Positions 42,134 to 51,175 of a stretch of 64,000 nucleotides of DNA are shown one piece after another. Under the pieces are notes generated by a model. That model ran no database searches. It was not told the DNA's origin and was given only the letters and a program-made list of their open reading frames with translations. This stretch comes from UBA877 sp034436335 (GTDB taxonomy: Bacteria; Chloroflexota; Anaerolineae; Anaerolineales; Villigracilaceae): the NCBI GenBank assembly GCA_034436335.1, contig DAOTVO010000037.1, positions 93,110-157,109 of the forward strand, read 5' to 3'. Within the stretch, counting starts at the first letter, position 1, and each line of letters starts with the position of its first letter. The position numbers and the translations under genes were made by a program.

Positions 42134-43093
42134 ATGCCACGCGTAGGACACAACCCGGCCCGTTTTGTCGAGAAAGTCGCCCAGCCCGCCGCCATCACGG
42201 TGACGGTGGTCAATTGCATCCCCTTCCTGGCCGGCTACTACGAGCAGAGCCTCGACGTGCTGAAGGCCGTCATCGAGAGCCTGCACGCCACGCGCGAGCC
42301 GGAGCATCCCTACGATGTGATGGTCTTCGACAACCACTCGTGCGCCGAAGTGCGCGCCTACCTGAAACAAGCCGCCGAGGAGGGCAAGATTCAGTACCTG
42401 GTGCTTTCGGATACCAACATCGGCAAAATCGGCGCCTGGAACTTCATGTTCGGCGCTGCGCCGGGGGAATACATTGTCTTCAGCGATGGCGATGTGCTCT
42501 TCCGCCCCGGCTGGCTCTCGGCCTCCTTGGCGCTCTTCGAGGCCTTCCCGAACGTGGGCATGGTCACTGCCATGCCAGGCCGGACGCCTATGGTCTATTC
42601 CTCATCAACCTTGGAATGGGCACACAAGCAACCGGGAATTCTAGAGGAAGGCGCTTTTCTCGATTGGGATACGTATTGGGAACATAGAAAAAGCCTGGGT
42701 TCCGATGAACACCAAGCGCGCAACGATTTTCATAACTCCAAAGATTATCGCGTCACTTATCAAGGTCAAACGGCCTTTGTTGGTGCTGCACATTTCCAAT
42801 TTATGGCGCGACGAGAGATATTGCAGAAAATACTTCCTCTACCTTCTAAACAACCTATGCGTGGAGAACGCGAATTGGACATTGCCATCAATAAAATGGG
42901 CCTGCTACGATTGATGACGGCAAAGCCGCTGGTCGTCCACCTCGGCAACCGCCTCAACACAAACGAGACGCCTGTTGCTGCGCCGAGGCGTCGTTCCCTG
43001 TTGAAGCGCATCTTGTACCTGCCCGGTATCCGGCATGGCCTGCTCTGGCTGCATAACCGGATTTTCCGCATCTACTTTTCCAACGTGGAGTGA
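42134..43093 (+). CDS. GT2 glycosyltransferase
   Basis: A 319-residue GT-A enzyme. TVVNCIPFLAGYYEQSLDVLKAVIESL, VMVFDNHSC, TNIGKIGAWNFMFGAAPGEYIVFSDGDVLFRPGW (DGD as DxD) and HFQFMARREIL identify it. AAGGAG precedes the ATG. The middle of the gene (about 42590-42900) is visibly poorer in GC than either side, as if replaced by recombination. It is soluble apart from a hydrophobic C-terminal patch. Confidence 0.83.
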   Translation: MPRVGHNPARFVEKVAQPAAITVTVVNCIPFLAGYYEQSLDVLKAVIESLHATREPEHPYDVMVFDNHSCAEVRAYLKQAAEEGKIQYLVLSDTNIGKIGAWNFMFGAAPGEYIVFSDGDVLFRPGWLSASLALFEAFPNVGMVTAMPGRTPMVYSSSTLEWAHKQPGILEEGAFLDWDTYWEHRKSLGSDEHQARNDFHNSKDYRVTYQGQTAFVGAAHFQFMARREILQKILPLPSKQPMRGERELDIAINKMGLLRLMTAKPLVVHLGNRLNTNETPVAAPRRRSLLKRILYLPGIRHGLLWLHNRIFRIYFSNVE

Positions 43094-43095
43094 CC

Positions 43096-43971
43096 ATGCC
43101 CGAACAAGTCCGTACCTGTCCCCTGTGCGGCTCCGACCGCAGCGCTCCATTCGACCGACGCGAATTCCGCGGCCGGCAGGTGCTCAACCGCATTTGCCTG
43201 AATTGCGGCCTGGTTTATCAATCGCCGCGTATGACCGCAGCCGAAGCGGAGGATTTCTATGCAGAAGAGTACCGCCGGCTGTATGAAGGCAGCGCAGAAC
43301 CGACCTCCCGCAACGTCAAAGTCCAGCAAGGGCGCGCCCAATCTCTGCTCGGCTTTGCCCGCCCGCTGCTCTCCGGGGTGAGCCGTCATCTGGATATCGG
43401 CTGTTCGTTAGGAATATTCCTTCAACAGGTACAAGCCGTTTACGGGAATCGACCAGTGGGCATTGAACCGGGGGAGGCACACCGCGCCTATGCCGCTCGC
43501 AGCGGCCTGACGGTCTATCCTTCGCTGGAGGCGCTCGAAGCCGCCGGCGAGGCACCTTTTGACCTGATTTCTATGGCACATGTCCTCGAGCATCTGCCCG
43601 ATCCGGTTACATATCTCAAGCACCTGCGCCGCTCGCTCTTGCGCCCGGAGGGCCGGCTGTTGATCGAGGTGCCGAACCTGTACGCCCACGATTCCTTCGA
43701 GGTGGCGCATCTCTTTGCCTTCAGTCCGCACACCCTGGGCGAAGTCCTGCGGCGGAGCGGATTCGAGGTGGTCAAGTTCGAGCAGCATGGACGCCCCAAT
43801 TCGGCCATCTTCCCGCTCTACCTGACCGTCTTCTGCCGCCCGACCGAAGCATCTGACGAGCAACCGATCAAGCCGGAACGCTTTGTAGCGCTCAAACGAC
43901 GACTGGGCATGCTGAAACGCAAAATCTGGGAGCGTCTCTTACCAACCCGCGCCTGGAGAAAACTCAACTGA
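43096..43971 (+). CDS. zinc-ribbon SAM-dependent methyltransferase
   Basis: A 291-residue methyltransferase. The N-terminal CPLCGSDRSAPF and CLNCGLVYQSPRM form a zinc ribbon (four Cys). LDIGCSLGIFLQQV is the SAM loop, and FDLISMAHVLEHLPDPVTYLKHLRRSLLRPEGRLLIEVPNL is motif II/III. Such enzymes methylate sugar rings or finish glycans. The ATG at 43096 follows the previous stop by two bases; an upstream GTG overlaps it. Confidence 0.85.
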   Translation: MPEQVRTCPLCGSDRSAPFDRREFRGRQVLNRICLNCGLVYQSPRMTAAEAEDFYAEEYRRLYEGSAEPTSRNVKVQQGRAQSLLGFARPLLSGVSRHLDIGCSLGIFLQQVQAVYGNRPVGIEPGEAHRAYAARSGLTVYPSLEALEAAGEAPFDLISMAHVLEHLPDPVTYLKHLRRSLLRPEGRLLIEVPNLYAHDSFEVAHLFAFSPHTLGEVLRRSGFEVVKFEQHGRPNSAIFPLYLTVFCRPTEASDEQPIKPERFVALKRRLGMLKRKIWERLLPTRAWRKLN

Positions 43972-43972
43972 C

Positions 43973-45421
43973 ATGCAAAAACGCATTTTCATCATTGCCG
44001 ACCATGGCCTCGCCATTATCTACTTTTTGCAATCCGATCTGGTTTCCACGCTGCTAGAGGCCGGCGTGGAGGTCGTCCTCTTCACTGCCGATGACGCCCT
44101 AGAAGCGCTGCGCGCCCGCTTTATGCGTCCGGGCCTGGCCTTTGAGGGCATTCGCGCTGCCGAATGCGAACGCTACGCCCAAACGGTTGATCCATTCCTC
44201 CAGCGTTCGCTCAATTTGCTGCGCTGGGTGGGCGGCTCAAAACGGATGAACACCTCTGCACTGGACGGAAACTATCATCTCCAGGCGATGAGTTTCACTG
44301 GCCGCGGACGCTACACCCTGCCTTTCTTACGCCTCGTCATCTGGCTGATGCGCCGCTCGCGAGCCCTGCGTCGCTCGGTGATCCGTCTCCAGAACCGCTA
44401 CACGCCGGACATCTACGGCGACCTGTTCGAGAAATATCGCCCCGATTTGGTCGTCTCACGCACCCCTGGTTGGCGCAACGACCGCTACATTTTGCGCGAA
44501 GCCGCCCGCCGCGGCGTCCGCACCGCCGCCGTCACCGTCGGGTGGGATAATCCCTCCTCCTACGCCATGCCCGGCGCGCCGGTCGAGTACATCACCTGCT
44601 GGTCCGAAATTCAAAAACAAGAGTACATCCTCGGCTCGGACTGGGACCCGCAGCGCGTCTTCATCGGCGGCATCCCGGCCTACGACGGCTATTTCCGCCG
44701 TCAGTGGCTCATCCCGCGCGACGAATACTTCCGCCTGCACGGTCTCGACCCGCAGCGCAAACTGCTCTCCTACGCCTGCAGTTTCGAGACCCTGCACCCG
44801 AACTTCCCAAACATGAAAGCGCTGGCCGATCTGGTCAACGCCGAAGCGTTTGCCGAACCCTGCCAGTTGCTCATCCGCTTCCACCCCAACCACTTCATCG
44901 CTGGCTCACGTTTTGAAGAAGAACGCAAACGCACCATCGAATACGTCAAGGAGATGCCTCACGTGCACGTGGTGGACCCCATCTCGCTGGGCGCCGGCCT
45001 GGCGCACTACTCCGGCGAAGACATGCCCGAAAAAGCCTCCATGATGGCCTACTCGGACGTCTTCCTGACCGTTTACTCGACGATGGTCGTCGAGACTGCC
45101 ATTCATGACCGCCCGATCGTCAGCGTGACGATTGACACCCCCGGCGGCTGGAATCGCAAAGACGTCTACTCCCTGCCGTTGACGGCCATCGGCGATTGGC
45201 CTACCCATCAACGTTTCCGCCTTTCCGGCGCCGGGAGGGTAGCCGACAGCGCGGAAAGAATCCTCGAACACGTCAACTTCTACCTACGCAACCCGCAAGC
45301 CGATAGCCAAGCGCGCCATAAGTTCATCCAGGAGGAATGCACCTTCACCGATGGCAGCGCCGGCAAGCGAACGGCAGAATTTATCCTTTCTTTACTCATG
45401 AACACATCAAATCAGAAATGA
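43973..45421 (+). CDS. capsule-type GT-B glycosyltransferase
   Basis: A 482-residue protein. It opens with FIIADHGLAIIYFLQSDLVSTLLEAGVEVVLFTADD (acceptor domain). WDNPSSYAMPGAPVEYITCWSEIQKQEYI lies in the middle, and QLLIRFHPNHFIAGSRFEEE then MMAYSDVFLTVYSTMVVETAIHDRPIVSV form the donor domain. It resembles surface carbohydrate transferases with UDP-, CMP- or CDP-linked donors. The cytidylyltransferase downstream overlaps its stop, hinting at a CMP-sugar donor. Confidence 0.78.
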   Translation: MQKRIFIIADHGLAIIYFLQSDLVSTLLEAGVEVVLFTADDALEALRARFMRPGLAFEGIRAAECERYAQTVDPFLQRSLNLLRWVGGSKRMNTSALDGNYHLQAMSFTGRGRYTLPFLRLVIWLMRRSRALRRSVIRLQNRYTPDIYGDLFEKYRPDLVVSRTPGWRNDRYILREAARRGVRTAAVTVGWDNPSSYAMPGAPVEYITCWSEIQKQEYILGSDWDPQRVFIGGIPAYDGYFRRQWLIPRDEYFRLHGLDPQRKLLSYACSFETLHPNFPNMKALADLVNAEAFAEPCQLLIRFHPNHFIAGSRFEEERKRTIEYVKEMPHVHVVDPISLGAGLAHYSGEDMPEKASMMAYSDVFLTVYSTMVVETAIHDRPIVSVTIDTPGGWNRKDVYSLPLTAIGDWPTHQRFRLSGAGRVADSAERILEHVNFYLRNPQADSQARHKFIQEECTFTDGSAGKRTAEFILSLLMNTSNQK

Positions 45422-46164
45422 CCCCTGCCGAAGTCCTTGCCCTCATCCCGGCGCGCGGCGGCTCAAAAGGCATTCCGCGCAAGAACATCCGTCCCTTTGC
45501 CGGCTACCCCCTCATCGCCTACAGCATCGCTGCCGGTTTGCAAGCCGAGACGGTGACGCGCGTCCTGGTCTCGACCGATGACGAAGAAATCGCCACCATT
45601 GCCCGCCGCTACGGCGCCGAGACGCCCTTCCTGCGCCCCGCCGAACTGGCCGGCGACCGCGTCCCCGACCTGCCCGTCTTCCAGCATGCCCTGGACTGGC
45701 TGGAGCAGCAAGAGGGCTATCGTCCGCTGGCAGTCGTCCACCTACACCCGACCACGCCCGTCCGCCCGCGCGGCTGCATAGATGAGGCCGTCCGCACCCT
45801 GCTCGCCCATCCCGAAGCCGATGCCGTGCGCAGCGTGGTCGAAGCCGGGCAGACGCCCTACAAAATGTGGCGTATTGACCCGCACAGCGGGCGCATGATT
45901 CCCTTGCTGGAGATCCCCGGCAACCCAGAGCCTTACAACACCCCGCGCCAGGCGCTGCCCACCGTCTATTGGCAGACCGGCCACGTCAACGTCACCCGCC
46001 CGGACACCATCCGAGGCGGCTCAATGACCGGCCGCCTGCTCTTCCCGGTGATCATTGACCTGCGCTACCTGGTGGACATAGACACCCCCGCCGACTGGCA
46101 ATTTGCCGAATGGCTGGTGCAACAGGGCATCGAGGGCATGGTCTGGCCGGAGGCGCAGAAATGA
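45418..46164 (+). CDS. acylneuraminate cytidylyltransferase-like protein (copy 1)
   Basis: A 248-residue NeuA-type enzyme. LALIPARGGSKGIPRKNIRPFAGYPLIAYSIAAGLQAETVTRVLVSTDDEEIATIARRYGAE is the CTP-binding start. HPTTPVRPRGCIDEAV and the tail RYLVDIDTPADWQFAE complete it. It activates a nonulosonic or related acid with CTP. The first 230 coding bases are almost the same as in the next gene, after which the two differ clearly. It is coupled on both sides. Confidence 0.87.
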   Translation: MTPAEVLALIPARGGSKGIPRKNIRPFAGYPLIAYSIAAGLQAETVTRVLVSTDDEEIATIARRYGAETPFLRPAELAGDRVPDLPVFQHALDWLEQQEGYRPLAVVHLHPTTPVRPRGCIDEAVRTLLAHPEADAVRSVVEAGQTPYKMWRIDPHSGRMIPLLEIPGNPEPYNTPRQALPTVYWQTGHVNVTRPDTIRGGSMTGRLLFPVIIDLRYLVDIDTPADWQFAEWLVQQGIEGMVWPEAQK

Positions 46165-47405
46165 GCAAACCGGAAGTCCTCGCCCTCATCCCGGCGCGCG
46201 GCGGCTCAAAGGGCATTCCGCGCAAGAACATCCGCCCCTTCGCCGGCTACCCCCTCATCGCCTACAGCATCGCTGCCGGTTTGCAAGCCGAGACGGTGAC
46301 GCGCGTCCTGGTCTCGACCGATGACGAAGAAATCGCCGCCATTGCCCGCCGCTACGGCGCCGAGACGCCCTTCCTGCGCCCCGCCGAACTGGCCGGCGAC
46401 CGCACCCTCGACCTGCCCGTCTTCCAACACGCGCTCCGCTGGCTAGCCGAACACGAAAACTATCATCCCCAAGTCGTGGTACACTTGCGCCCGACCACGC
46501 CTCTGCGCCCGCCCAATTTGGTGGATCGGGCGGTGCGCCTCCTGCTGGCGCATCCCGAAGCCGATTCGGTGCGCGGACTCACGCCCGCCCACCAGAATCC
46601 CTTCAAGATGTGGCTGATGGAGGGCGAGGACAAGCCCATCCGCCCACTGACGACCGTCCCGGGCATCCAGGAACCCTACAACGCCCCGCGTCAAGTTTTG
46701 CCGCAAGCGTACATGCACACGGGCCTGATTGACGCCGTCCGCCCCTCGGTCATCCTGGAAAAGAACTCGATGAGCGGGCAAGTCATCCTGCCGGTGCTGT
46801 TCGAGCCGCAGTACGACATTGACCTGGACACGCCCGACGACTGGCGGCGCGCCGAAGAGCGCATTGCCCAGTCGCCGCCGCCGATGGTCTGGCCAGGACA
46901 TCCCCGCCGCCCGATGCCGGAGAAAGTCGAAATGCTGGTGATGGATTTCGACGGCGTCCTGACCGACAACCGCGTTTGGGTGGACCAGGACGGCCGCGAG
47001 ATGGTGGCCGCCAACCGCTCCGACAGCCTTTGGCTGAACCTGCTGCGGGAGAAGGGCGTGCAGGCCTTCGTCATCTCGAAGGAAACCAATCCGGTGGTCG
47101 CCGCCCGCTGCCAAAAGATGGGCATCCCCTACATTCAGGGGGAGGACGACAAGGAGACGGCGCTGAAGGAACTGCTCGCCGAGCGCGGCGTGGACCCGGC
47201 ACACGTGGTTTATTGTGGCAACGATGTCAACGACTTGCCCTGCTTTCCGCTGGTCGGCTGGGCGGTAGCCGTGGCCGATGCCGTCCCCGAAGCAGCGCGC
47301 CAGGCCGATTTCGTCCTCCGCCGCGCCGGAGGTCACGGTGCCGTTCAAGAGTTATGTGCCCTGATACTAGCAAAATTCGGGGATACTTCGCCCCGTTTAG
47401 GATAA
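46161..47405 (+). CDS. neuA: acylneuraminate cytidylyltransferase fused to KdsC-like HAD phosphatase (copy 2)
   Basis: A 414-residue fusion. Residues 1 to about 250 form the cytidylyltransferase (PARGGSKGIPRKN, RPTTPLRPPNLVDRAV, DIDLDTPDDW). Residues from about 255 on form a HAD phosphatase of the KdsC group with MLVMDFDGVLTDNRVWVDQDGREMVAANRSD, FVISKETNPVV and CGNDVNDLPCFPLVG. Animal CMP-sialate synthetases have the same two-part layout. The phosphatase may act on a 9-phosphate precursor or serve as a tetramerisation module. Confidence 0.9.
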   Translation: MSKPEVLALIPARGGSKGIPRKNIRPFAGYPLIAYSIAAGLQAETVTRVLVSTDDEEIAAIARRYGAETPFLRPAELAGDRTLDLPVFQHALRWLAEHENYHPQVVVHLRPTTPLRPPNLVDRAVRLLLAHPEADSVRGLTPAHQNPFKMWLMEGEDKPIRPLTTVPGIQEPYNAPRQVLPQAYMHTGLIDAVRPSVILEKNSMSGQVILPVLFEPQYDIDLDTPDDWRRAEERIAQSPPPMVWPGHPRRPMPEKVEMLVMDFDGVLTDNRVWVDQDGREMVAANRSDSLWLNLLREKGVQAFVISKETNPVVAARCQKMGIPYIQGEDDKETALKELLAERGVDPAHVVYCGNDVNDLPCFPLVGWAVAVADAVPEAARQADFVLRRAGGHGAVQELCALILAKFGDTSPRLG

Positions 47406-47427
47406 AAAACTTTTCTCCGGAGGAAAA

Positions 47428-48312
47428 ATGGCTGAAGTAAAAATCGGTAAACATTGGGTCGGCGACGGTCATCCGGCGTATATCGTTGCCGAAATCGGCA
47501 TCAACCACAACGGCGACCTCGACATCGCCAAGAAATTGATTGACGTAGCCGTTCTCGCCGGCTGTCAGGCGGTCAAATTCCAAAAGCGCACCATCGAGGT
47601 CGTCTACAGCAAAGAGGAACTCGAACGCCCGCGCGAAAGCCCCTTTGGGACGACCAACGGCGACCTGAAGCGCGCTCTCGAATTCGGCCTGGAGCAATAT
47701 CGCGAAATTGACCGCTACTGCAAGGAAAAGGGCATTGACTGGTTTGCTTCTTGTTGGGACGAAGGCTCAGTGGATTTCATTGACCAGTTCGATGTCCCCT
47801 GCTACAAGATCGCCTCGGCCTCGCTGACCGATGACAACCTCCTGCGCCACACCCGCTCGAAGGGCAAGCCCCTCCTGCTCTCGACCGGCATGAGCACCCT
47901 CGAGCAAATTGACCACGCGGTCGAGATTCTCGGCAAGCAGGACTTGATTCTCTTGCACACCTGCAGCGCCTATCCGGCTGAGTACAGCGAATTAAACTTG
48001 CGCGTCATCCACACCCTGCGCCAGCGTTACGGCATCCCGGTGGGCTATTCCGGCCACGAGACCGGCCTCTCCACCACAATTGCCACCATTGCGATGGGCG
48101 CCTGCGTCATTGAGCGGCATATCACCCTCGACCGTGCCATGTGGGGCTCCGACCAGGCCGCCTCGGTGGAACCGCAGGGATTCATCCGCCTGGTGCGCGA
48201 CATCCGCCTGGTAGAAACCGCCCTCGGCGATGGCGTCAAGCGTCTTGTGGAGAGCGAAGTGCCTGTAATGAAAAAACTGCGCCGCGTGGATACCGTCGGC
48301 AGCAAGGAGTAA
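47428..48312 (+). CDS. neuB: N-acetylneuraminate synthase family protein (copy 1)
   Basis: A 294-residue TIM-barrel enzyme that condenses phosphoenolpyruvate with an aminohexose. YIVAEIGINHNGDLDIAKKLIDVA, QAVKFQKRT, STGMSTLEQIDHAVEIL, GYSGHETGLSTTIATIAMGACVIERHITLDRAMWGSDQAASVEP are the active-site stretches. The C-terminal antifreeze-like SAF domain of NeuB is absent; the protein ends soon after the barrel. A strong ribosome site (GGAGG) precedes the ATG. Confidence 0.92.
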   Translation: MAEVKIGKHWVGDGHPAYIVAEIGINHNGDLDIAKKLIDVAVLAGCQAVKFQKRTIEVVYSKEELERPRESPFGTTNGDLKRALEFGLEQYREIDRYCKEKGIDWFASCWDEGSVDFIDQFDVPCYKIASASLTDDNLLRHTRSKGKPLLLSTGMSTLEQIDHAVEILGKQDLILLHTCSAYPAEYSELNLRVIHTLRQRYGIPVGYSGHETGLSTTIATIAMGACVIERHITLDRAMWGSDQAASVEPQGFIRLVRDIRLVETALGDGVKRLVESEVPVMKKLRRVDTVGSKE

Positions 48313-48318
48313 AGGCCC

Positions 48319-49158
48319 ATGGCTCGCATCGGCATCATGCAGGGGCGTCTCGTCCCGCCGACCGATGGCCGCATCCAGTGCTTTCCGCGCCAGCGCTGGG
48401 CGGATGAATTCGAACTCGGCAAACAGGCCGGCATAGACTGCATCGAGTGGATTTACGACCTCCACGGAGCGGACGTCAACCCGATCGCGACAGACTCCGG
48501 CATTGCCCAAATGAAGGCGCTCGGCGAGAAGACCGGCGTGCGCGTCCTCTCGATTTGCGCCGACTACTTCATGGATCGCCCCCTTGTCCGCGCCGGCGCG
48601 GGGGAACTGGCCGAACGCCTGGCCATCTTTGACTGGCTCTTGGGGCGCGGGGCGTTGCTGGGCATTAACCGTGTGGTCGTGCCCTTTGTAGATGCCTCGC
48701 GCATCGAGACCGAGGAAGAATTCGAAGGCGTGATTGCTGTGTTACAGCGCATCCTGCCGATGGCTGAGCGGACGGGCATCGAGATTCACCTCGAAACCTC
48801 CCTGCCGCCGGCCCGCTTCGCCGCTCTGCTGGAGCGCCTGCCGCACCCGCTCTTGAAAGCCAACTACGATTCAGGCAACAGTTCCTCGCTTGGCTATGCT
48901 CCGCGCGAAGAATTCGCCGCCTACGGGCCGCGCATTGGCAGCGTCCACATTAAAGACCGCCTCTTGGGCGGCGGCACCGTCCCGCTGGGAACGGGCGACG
49001 CCGACTTCCCCGCGCTGGCCGAAGCCCTGCGTTCCGTCAACTATCGCGGCGACTTCATCCTGCAAGTCGCCCGCGGCGAACCCGGCGACGAAGTGGCCTG
49101 GACGCGCAAGAACCGCCAGTTTGTCGAACAACTGCTGGCCAGCGTCTCGCTGTCCTAA
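48319..49158 (+). CDS. sugar phosphate isomerase/epimerase-type TIM-barrel protein
   Basis: A 279-residue xylose-isomerase-like barrel. GIMQGRLVPPTDGRIQCFPRQRWADEFELGKQAGIDCIEWIYD is the N-terminus. EIHLETSLPPARF, KANYDSGNSSSLGY and RIGSVHIKDRLLGGGTVPLGTGDADFPAL carry the metal ligands. Members isomerise or epimerise sugars. Between the two neuB genes it may shape the sugar precursor; the exact step is unknown. Confidence 0.82.
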   Translation: MARIGIMQGRLVPPTDGRIQCFPRQRWADEFELGKQAGIDCIEWIYDLHGADVNPIATDSGIAQMKALGEKTGVRVLSICADYFMDRPLVRAGAGELAERLAIFDWLLGRGALLGINRVVVPFVDASRIETEEEFEGVIAVLQRILPMAERTGIEIHLETSLPPARFAALLERLPHPLLKANYDSGNSSSLGYAPREEFAAYGPRIGSVHIKDRLLGGGTVPLGTGDADFPALAEALRSVNYRGDFILQVARGEPGDEVAWTRKNRQFVEQLLASVSLS

Positions 49159-49166
49159 ACCAATCC

Positions 49167-49193
49167 GCAGGTCAGATTGACAATCCGACCTGC
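49167..49193. repeat. 27-bp GTAGGTCGG-type palindrome, intergenic
   Basis: The variant arms GCAGGTCAGATTG and CAATCCGACCTGC flank one base between the epimerase-like and the oxidoreductase gene. The spacer 49194-49254 holds no gene and ends in a ribosome site (CAGGAG). Confidence 0.8.
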
Positions 49194-49254
49194 GGGCATC
49201 ACTTTGGCGAAAAATCATCCAAAACAATCTGCAGCAAAACAACAGGAGCGCCCT

Positions 49255-50289
49255 ATGAAATTTCTTGTCGTTGGCCTCGGCGGCATTGGACAGCGTCACC
49301 TGCGTAACCTGCTCACCGTGCTGGGGCAGGAAGCCGAGGTGCGCGCCGTGGACCCGCGCGCCGACATCCCCGTCCTGACCGACAAACTGACCGTCGAGCC
49401 GGGAGTCACGCTCCAGCAAAAATATGGCCTGCACATTTACCCTGACCTCGCCTCCGCTCTGGAGTGGCGTCCCGAGGCCGTCTTCGTCTGCACGCCCACC
49501 AGCCTGCACGTCTCCACCGCCCTGCAGGCAGCGCGGGCCGGCGCGCATCTCTTCATCGAGAAGCCGCTCTCCCACGACCTGCAAGGCGTAGATGAACTGC
49601 TTGCCGAGGTGGAAAGCCGGCGGCTGACGGCCGTCATCGGCTATCAGATGCGCTTCCATCCCGGCCTCCAGCGCCTGCACACCCTGCTGCGGGAGGCACG
49701 GGTGGGCCGCCTGCTCTCCGTCCATGCCGAAATCGGCGAATACCTGCCCGGCTGGCACACCTACGAAGATTACCGTCAGATGTACGCCTCGCGGCGCGAC
49801 CTGGGCGGCGGCGTCATCCTCTCGCAAATCCACGAGATGGACTACCTCTACTGGCTCTTCGGCCTGCCGCGCCGCGTCTTCGCCCTCGGCGGACATCTCA
49901 GCCGCCTCGAAGTGGACGTGGAAGACAGCGCCGACATCCTGCTCGAATTCCAGACCGAAGGCCGTCCGCTCCCCGTCACGTTGCACGAAGACTACCTCCA
50001 GCGCCCGCCCAGCCGCGGCTGCAAGGTGGTTGGCGACGCCGGCAAAATCCTGCTCGACTTCCCCGCTGCCTCGCTCACCGTTTACGACGCCGAGGGCCGC
50101 GAGGCTGAAAAGACCGCCTTTGCCGACTTCCAGCGCAACGAAATGTTCCTGGCCGAAATCCGTCACTTCGTCCAGGCCCTGCAAGGACAGCCCCATGCGC
50201 TGGTCAGCCTGCGGGACGGTATGCACAGCCTGCGCATGGCGCTGGCGGCCAAAGAGTCGCTCGAAAGCGGCAAAATCATTGACTTGTAG
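49255..50289 (+). CDS. Gfo/Idh/MocA family oxidoreductase
   Basis: A 344-residue NAD(P)-dependent enzyme. FLVVGLGGIGQRHLRNLL is the Rossmann loop, FVCTPTSLHVSTALQAARAGAHLFIEKPLSH holds the EKP motif, and YQMRFHPGLQRLHTLL with GGGVILSQIHEMDYLYWLFG is the C-terminal domain. It oxidises or reduces a sugar or nucleotide sugar. The ATG at 49255 has CAGGAG before it. The stop codon lies within a palindromic repeat. Confidence 0.88.
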   Translation: MKFLVVGLGGIGQRHLRNLLTVLGQEAEVRAVDPRADIPVLTDKLTVEPGVTLQQKYGLHIYPDLASALEWRPEAVFVCTPTSLHVSTALQAARAGAHLFIEKPLSHDLQGVDELLAEVESRRLTAVIGYQMRFHPGLQRLHTLLREARVGRLLSVHAEIGEYLPGWHTYEDYRQMYASRRDLGGGVILSQIHEMDYLYWLFGLPRRVFALGGHLSRLEVDVEDSADILLEFQTEGRPLPVTLHEDYLQRPPSRGCKVVGDAGKILLDFPAASLTVYDAEGREAEKTAFADFQRNEMFLAEIRHFVQALQGQPHALVSLRDGMHSLRMALAAKESLESGKIIDL

Positions 50290-50311
50290 GTCGGATTGAC
50301 AATCCGACTAC
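50286..50311. repeat. 26-bp GTAGGTCGG-type palindrome overlapping a stop codon
   Basis: The arms GTAGGTCGGATTG and CAATCCGACTAC (one base shorter) flank one base. The TAG stop of the oxidoreductase gene is formed by the first bases of the repeat. Confidence 0.82.
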
Positions 50312-50321
50312 AGAGGTAAGC

Positions 50322-51152
50322 ATGAAAAAACTCGATTCCATGTTCGACCTGAGCGGACGCGTCGCCGTCATCACCGGCGGGGCTGGCCTGCTCGGCCAAC
50401 AGCACGGCGAAGCGATTGCCAGCGCCGGCGGCATCCCCGTCCTGGCCGACATCCGCACCGGCGGCCTGGACTCTTCCAGCGCGGCCTTCCGCGAACGGTT
50501 CGGACCCGAGGCCTGCGTCCTGCAAACCGACATCACCGACCCCCAAAGCGTCCGCGCCCTGCTCGAAGAAGTCCTGCGCCGCTACGGGCGCGTCGACATC
50601 CTCATCAACAACGCCGCCAACAACCCGAAGATGGAAAAAACCTCTGCTGTGGAATTCTCCCGCCTGGAGAACTTCCCCCTCAAGCAGTGGCAGGAAGACC
50701 TGGCAGTGGGCTTGACCGGCGCGTTCCTGTGCGCCCAAATCCTCGGCGCCGAAATGGCGCGGCGGGGAGGCGGCGTCATCGTCAACGTCTCCTCCGACCT
50801 GGGCGTCATCGCCCCCGACCAGCGTCTCTACCGCAAGCCCGGCCTGCCCCCGGAGCAGCAACCGGTCAAACCGGTGACCTACTCGGTGGTCAAGACCGGC
50901 CTCATCGGCCTGACGCGCTACCTGGCGACCTACTGGGCCGAGGCCGGAATCCGCGTCAACGCCATTTCCCCCGGCGGCGTCTACAACAACCAGCCGGAGG
51001 AGTTTGTCGCCCGCCTGGCGAACCTGATTCCGCTGGGGCGCATGGCGCGCGTAGACGAGTATCAAGCAGCCATTCTCTTCCTTTGCTCCGATGCCTCCTC
51101 CTACATGACCGGCCAGAACCTGATTGTGGACGGCGGCCGCACCTGCTGGTAG
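50322..51152 (+). CDS. short-chain dehydrogenase/reductase (PtmA-like)
   Basis: A 276-residue classical SDR. MFDLSGRVAVITGGAGLLGQQHGEAIASAGG has the cofactor loop, LINNAANNPKM the NNAA-type strand, VNVSSDLG the Ser, and YSVVKTGLIGLTRYLATYWAEAGIRVNAISPGG the Tyr-x3-Lys. It is like PtmA of flagellar nonulosonic-acid loci. There, PtmA and PtmE are tied to the sugar precursor. GAGG precedes the ATG. Confidence 0.87.
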   Translation: MKKLDSMFDLSGRVAVITGGAGLLGQQHGEAIASAGGIPVLADIRTGGLDSSSAAFRERFGPEACVLQTDITDPQSVRALLEEVLRRYGRVDILINNAANNPKMEKTSAVEFSRLENFPLKQWQEDLAVGLTGAFLCAQILGAEMARRGGGVIVNVSSDLGVIAPDQRLYRKPGLPPEQQPVKPVTYSVVKTGLIGLTRYLATYWAEAGIRVNAISPGGVYNNQPEEFVARLANLIPLGRMARVDEYQAAILFLCSDASSYMTGQNLIVDGGRTCW

Positions 51153-51175
51153 AGAGACATCCCACAAGGAGAAAT

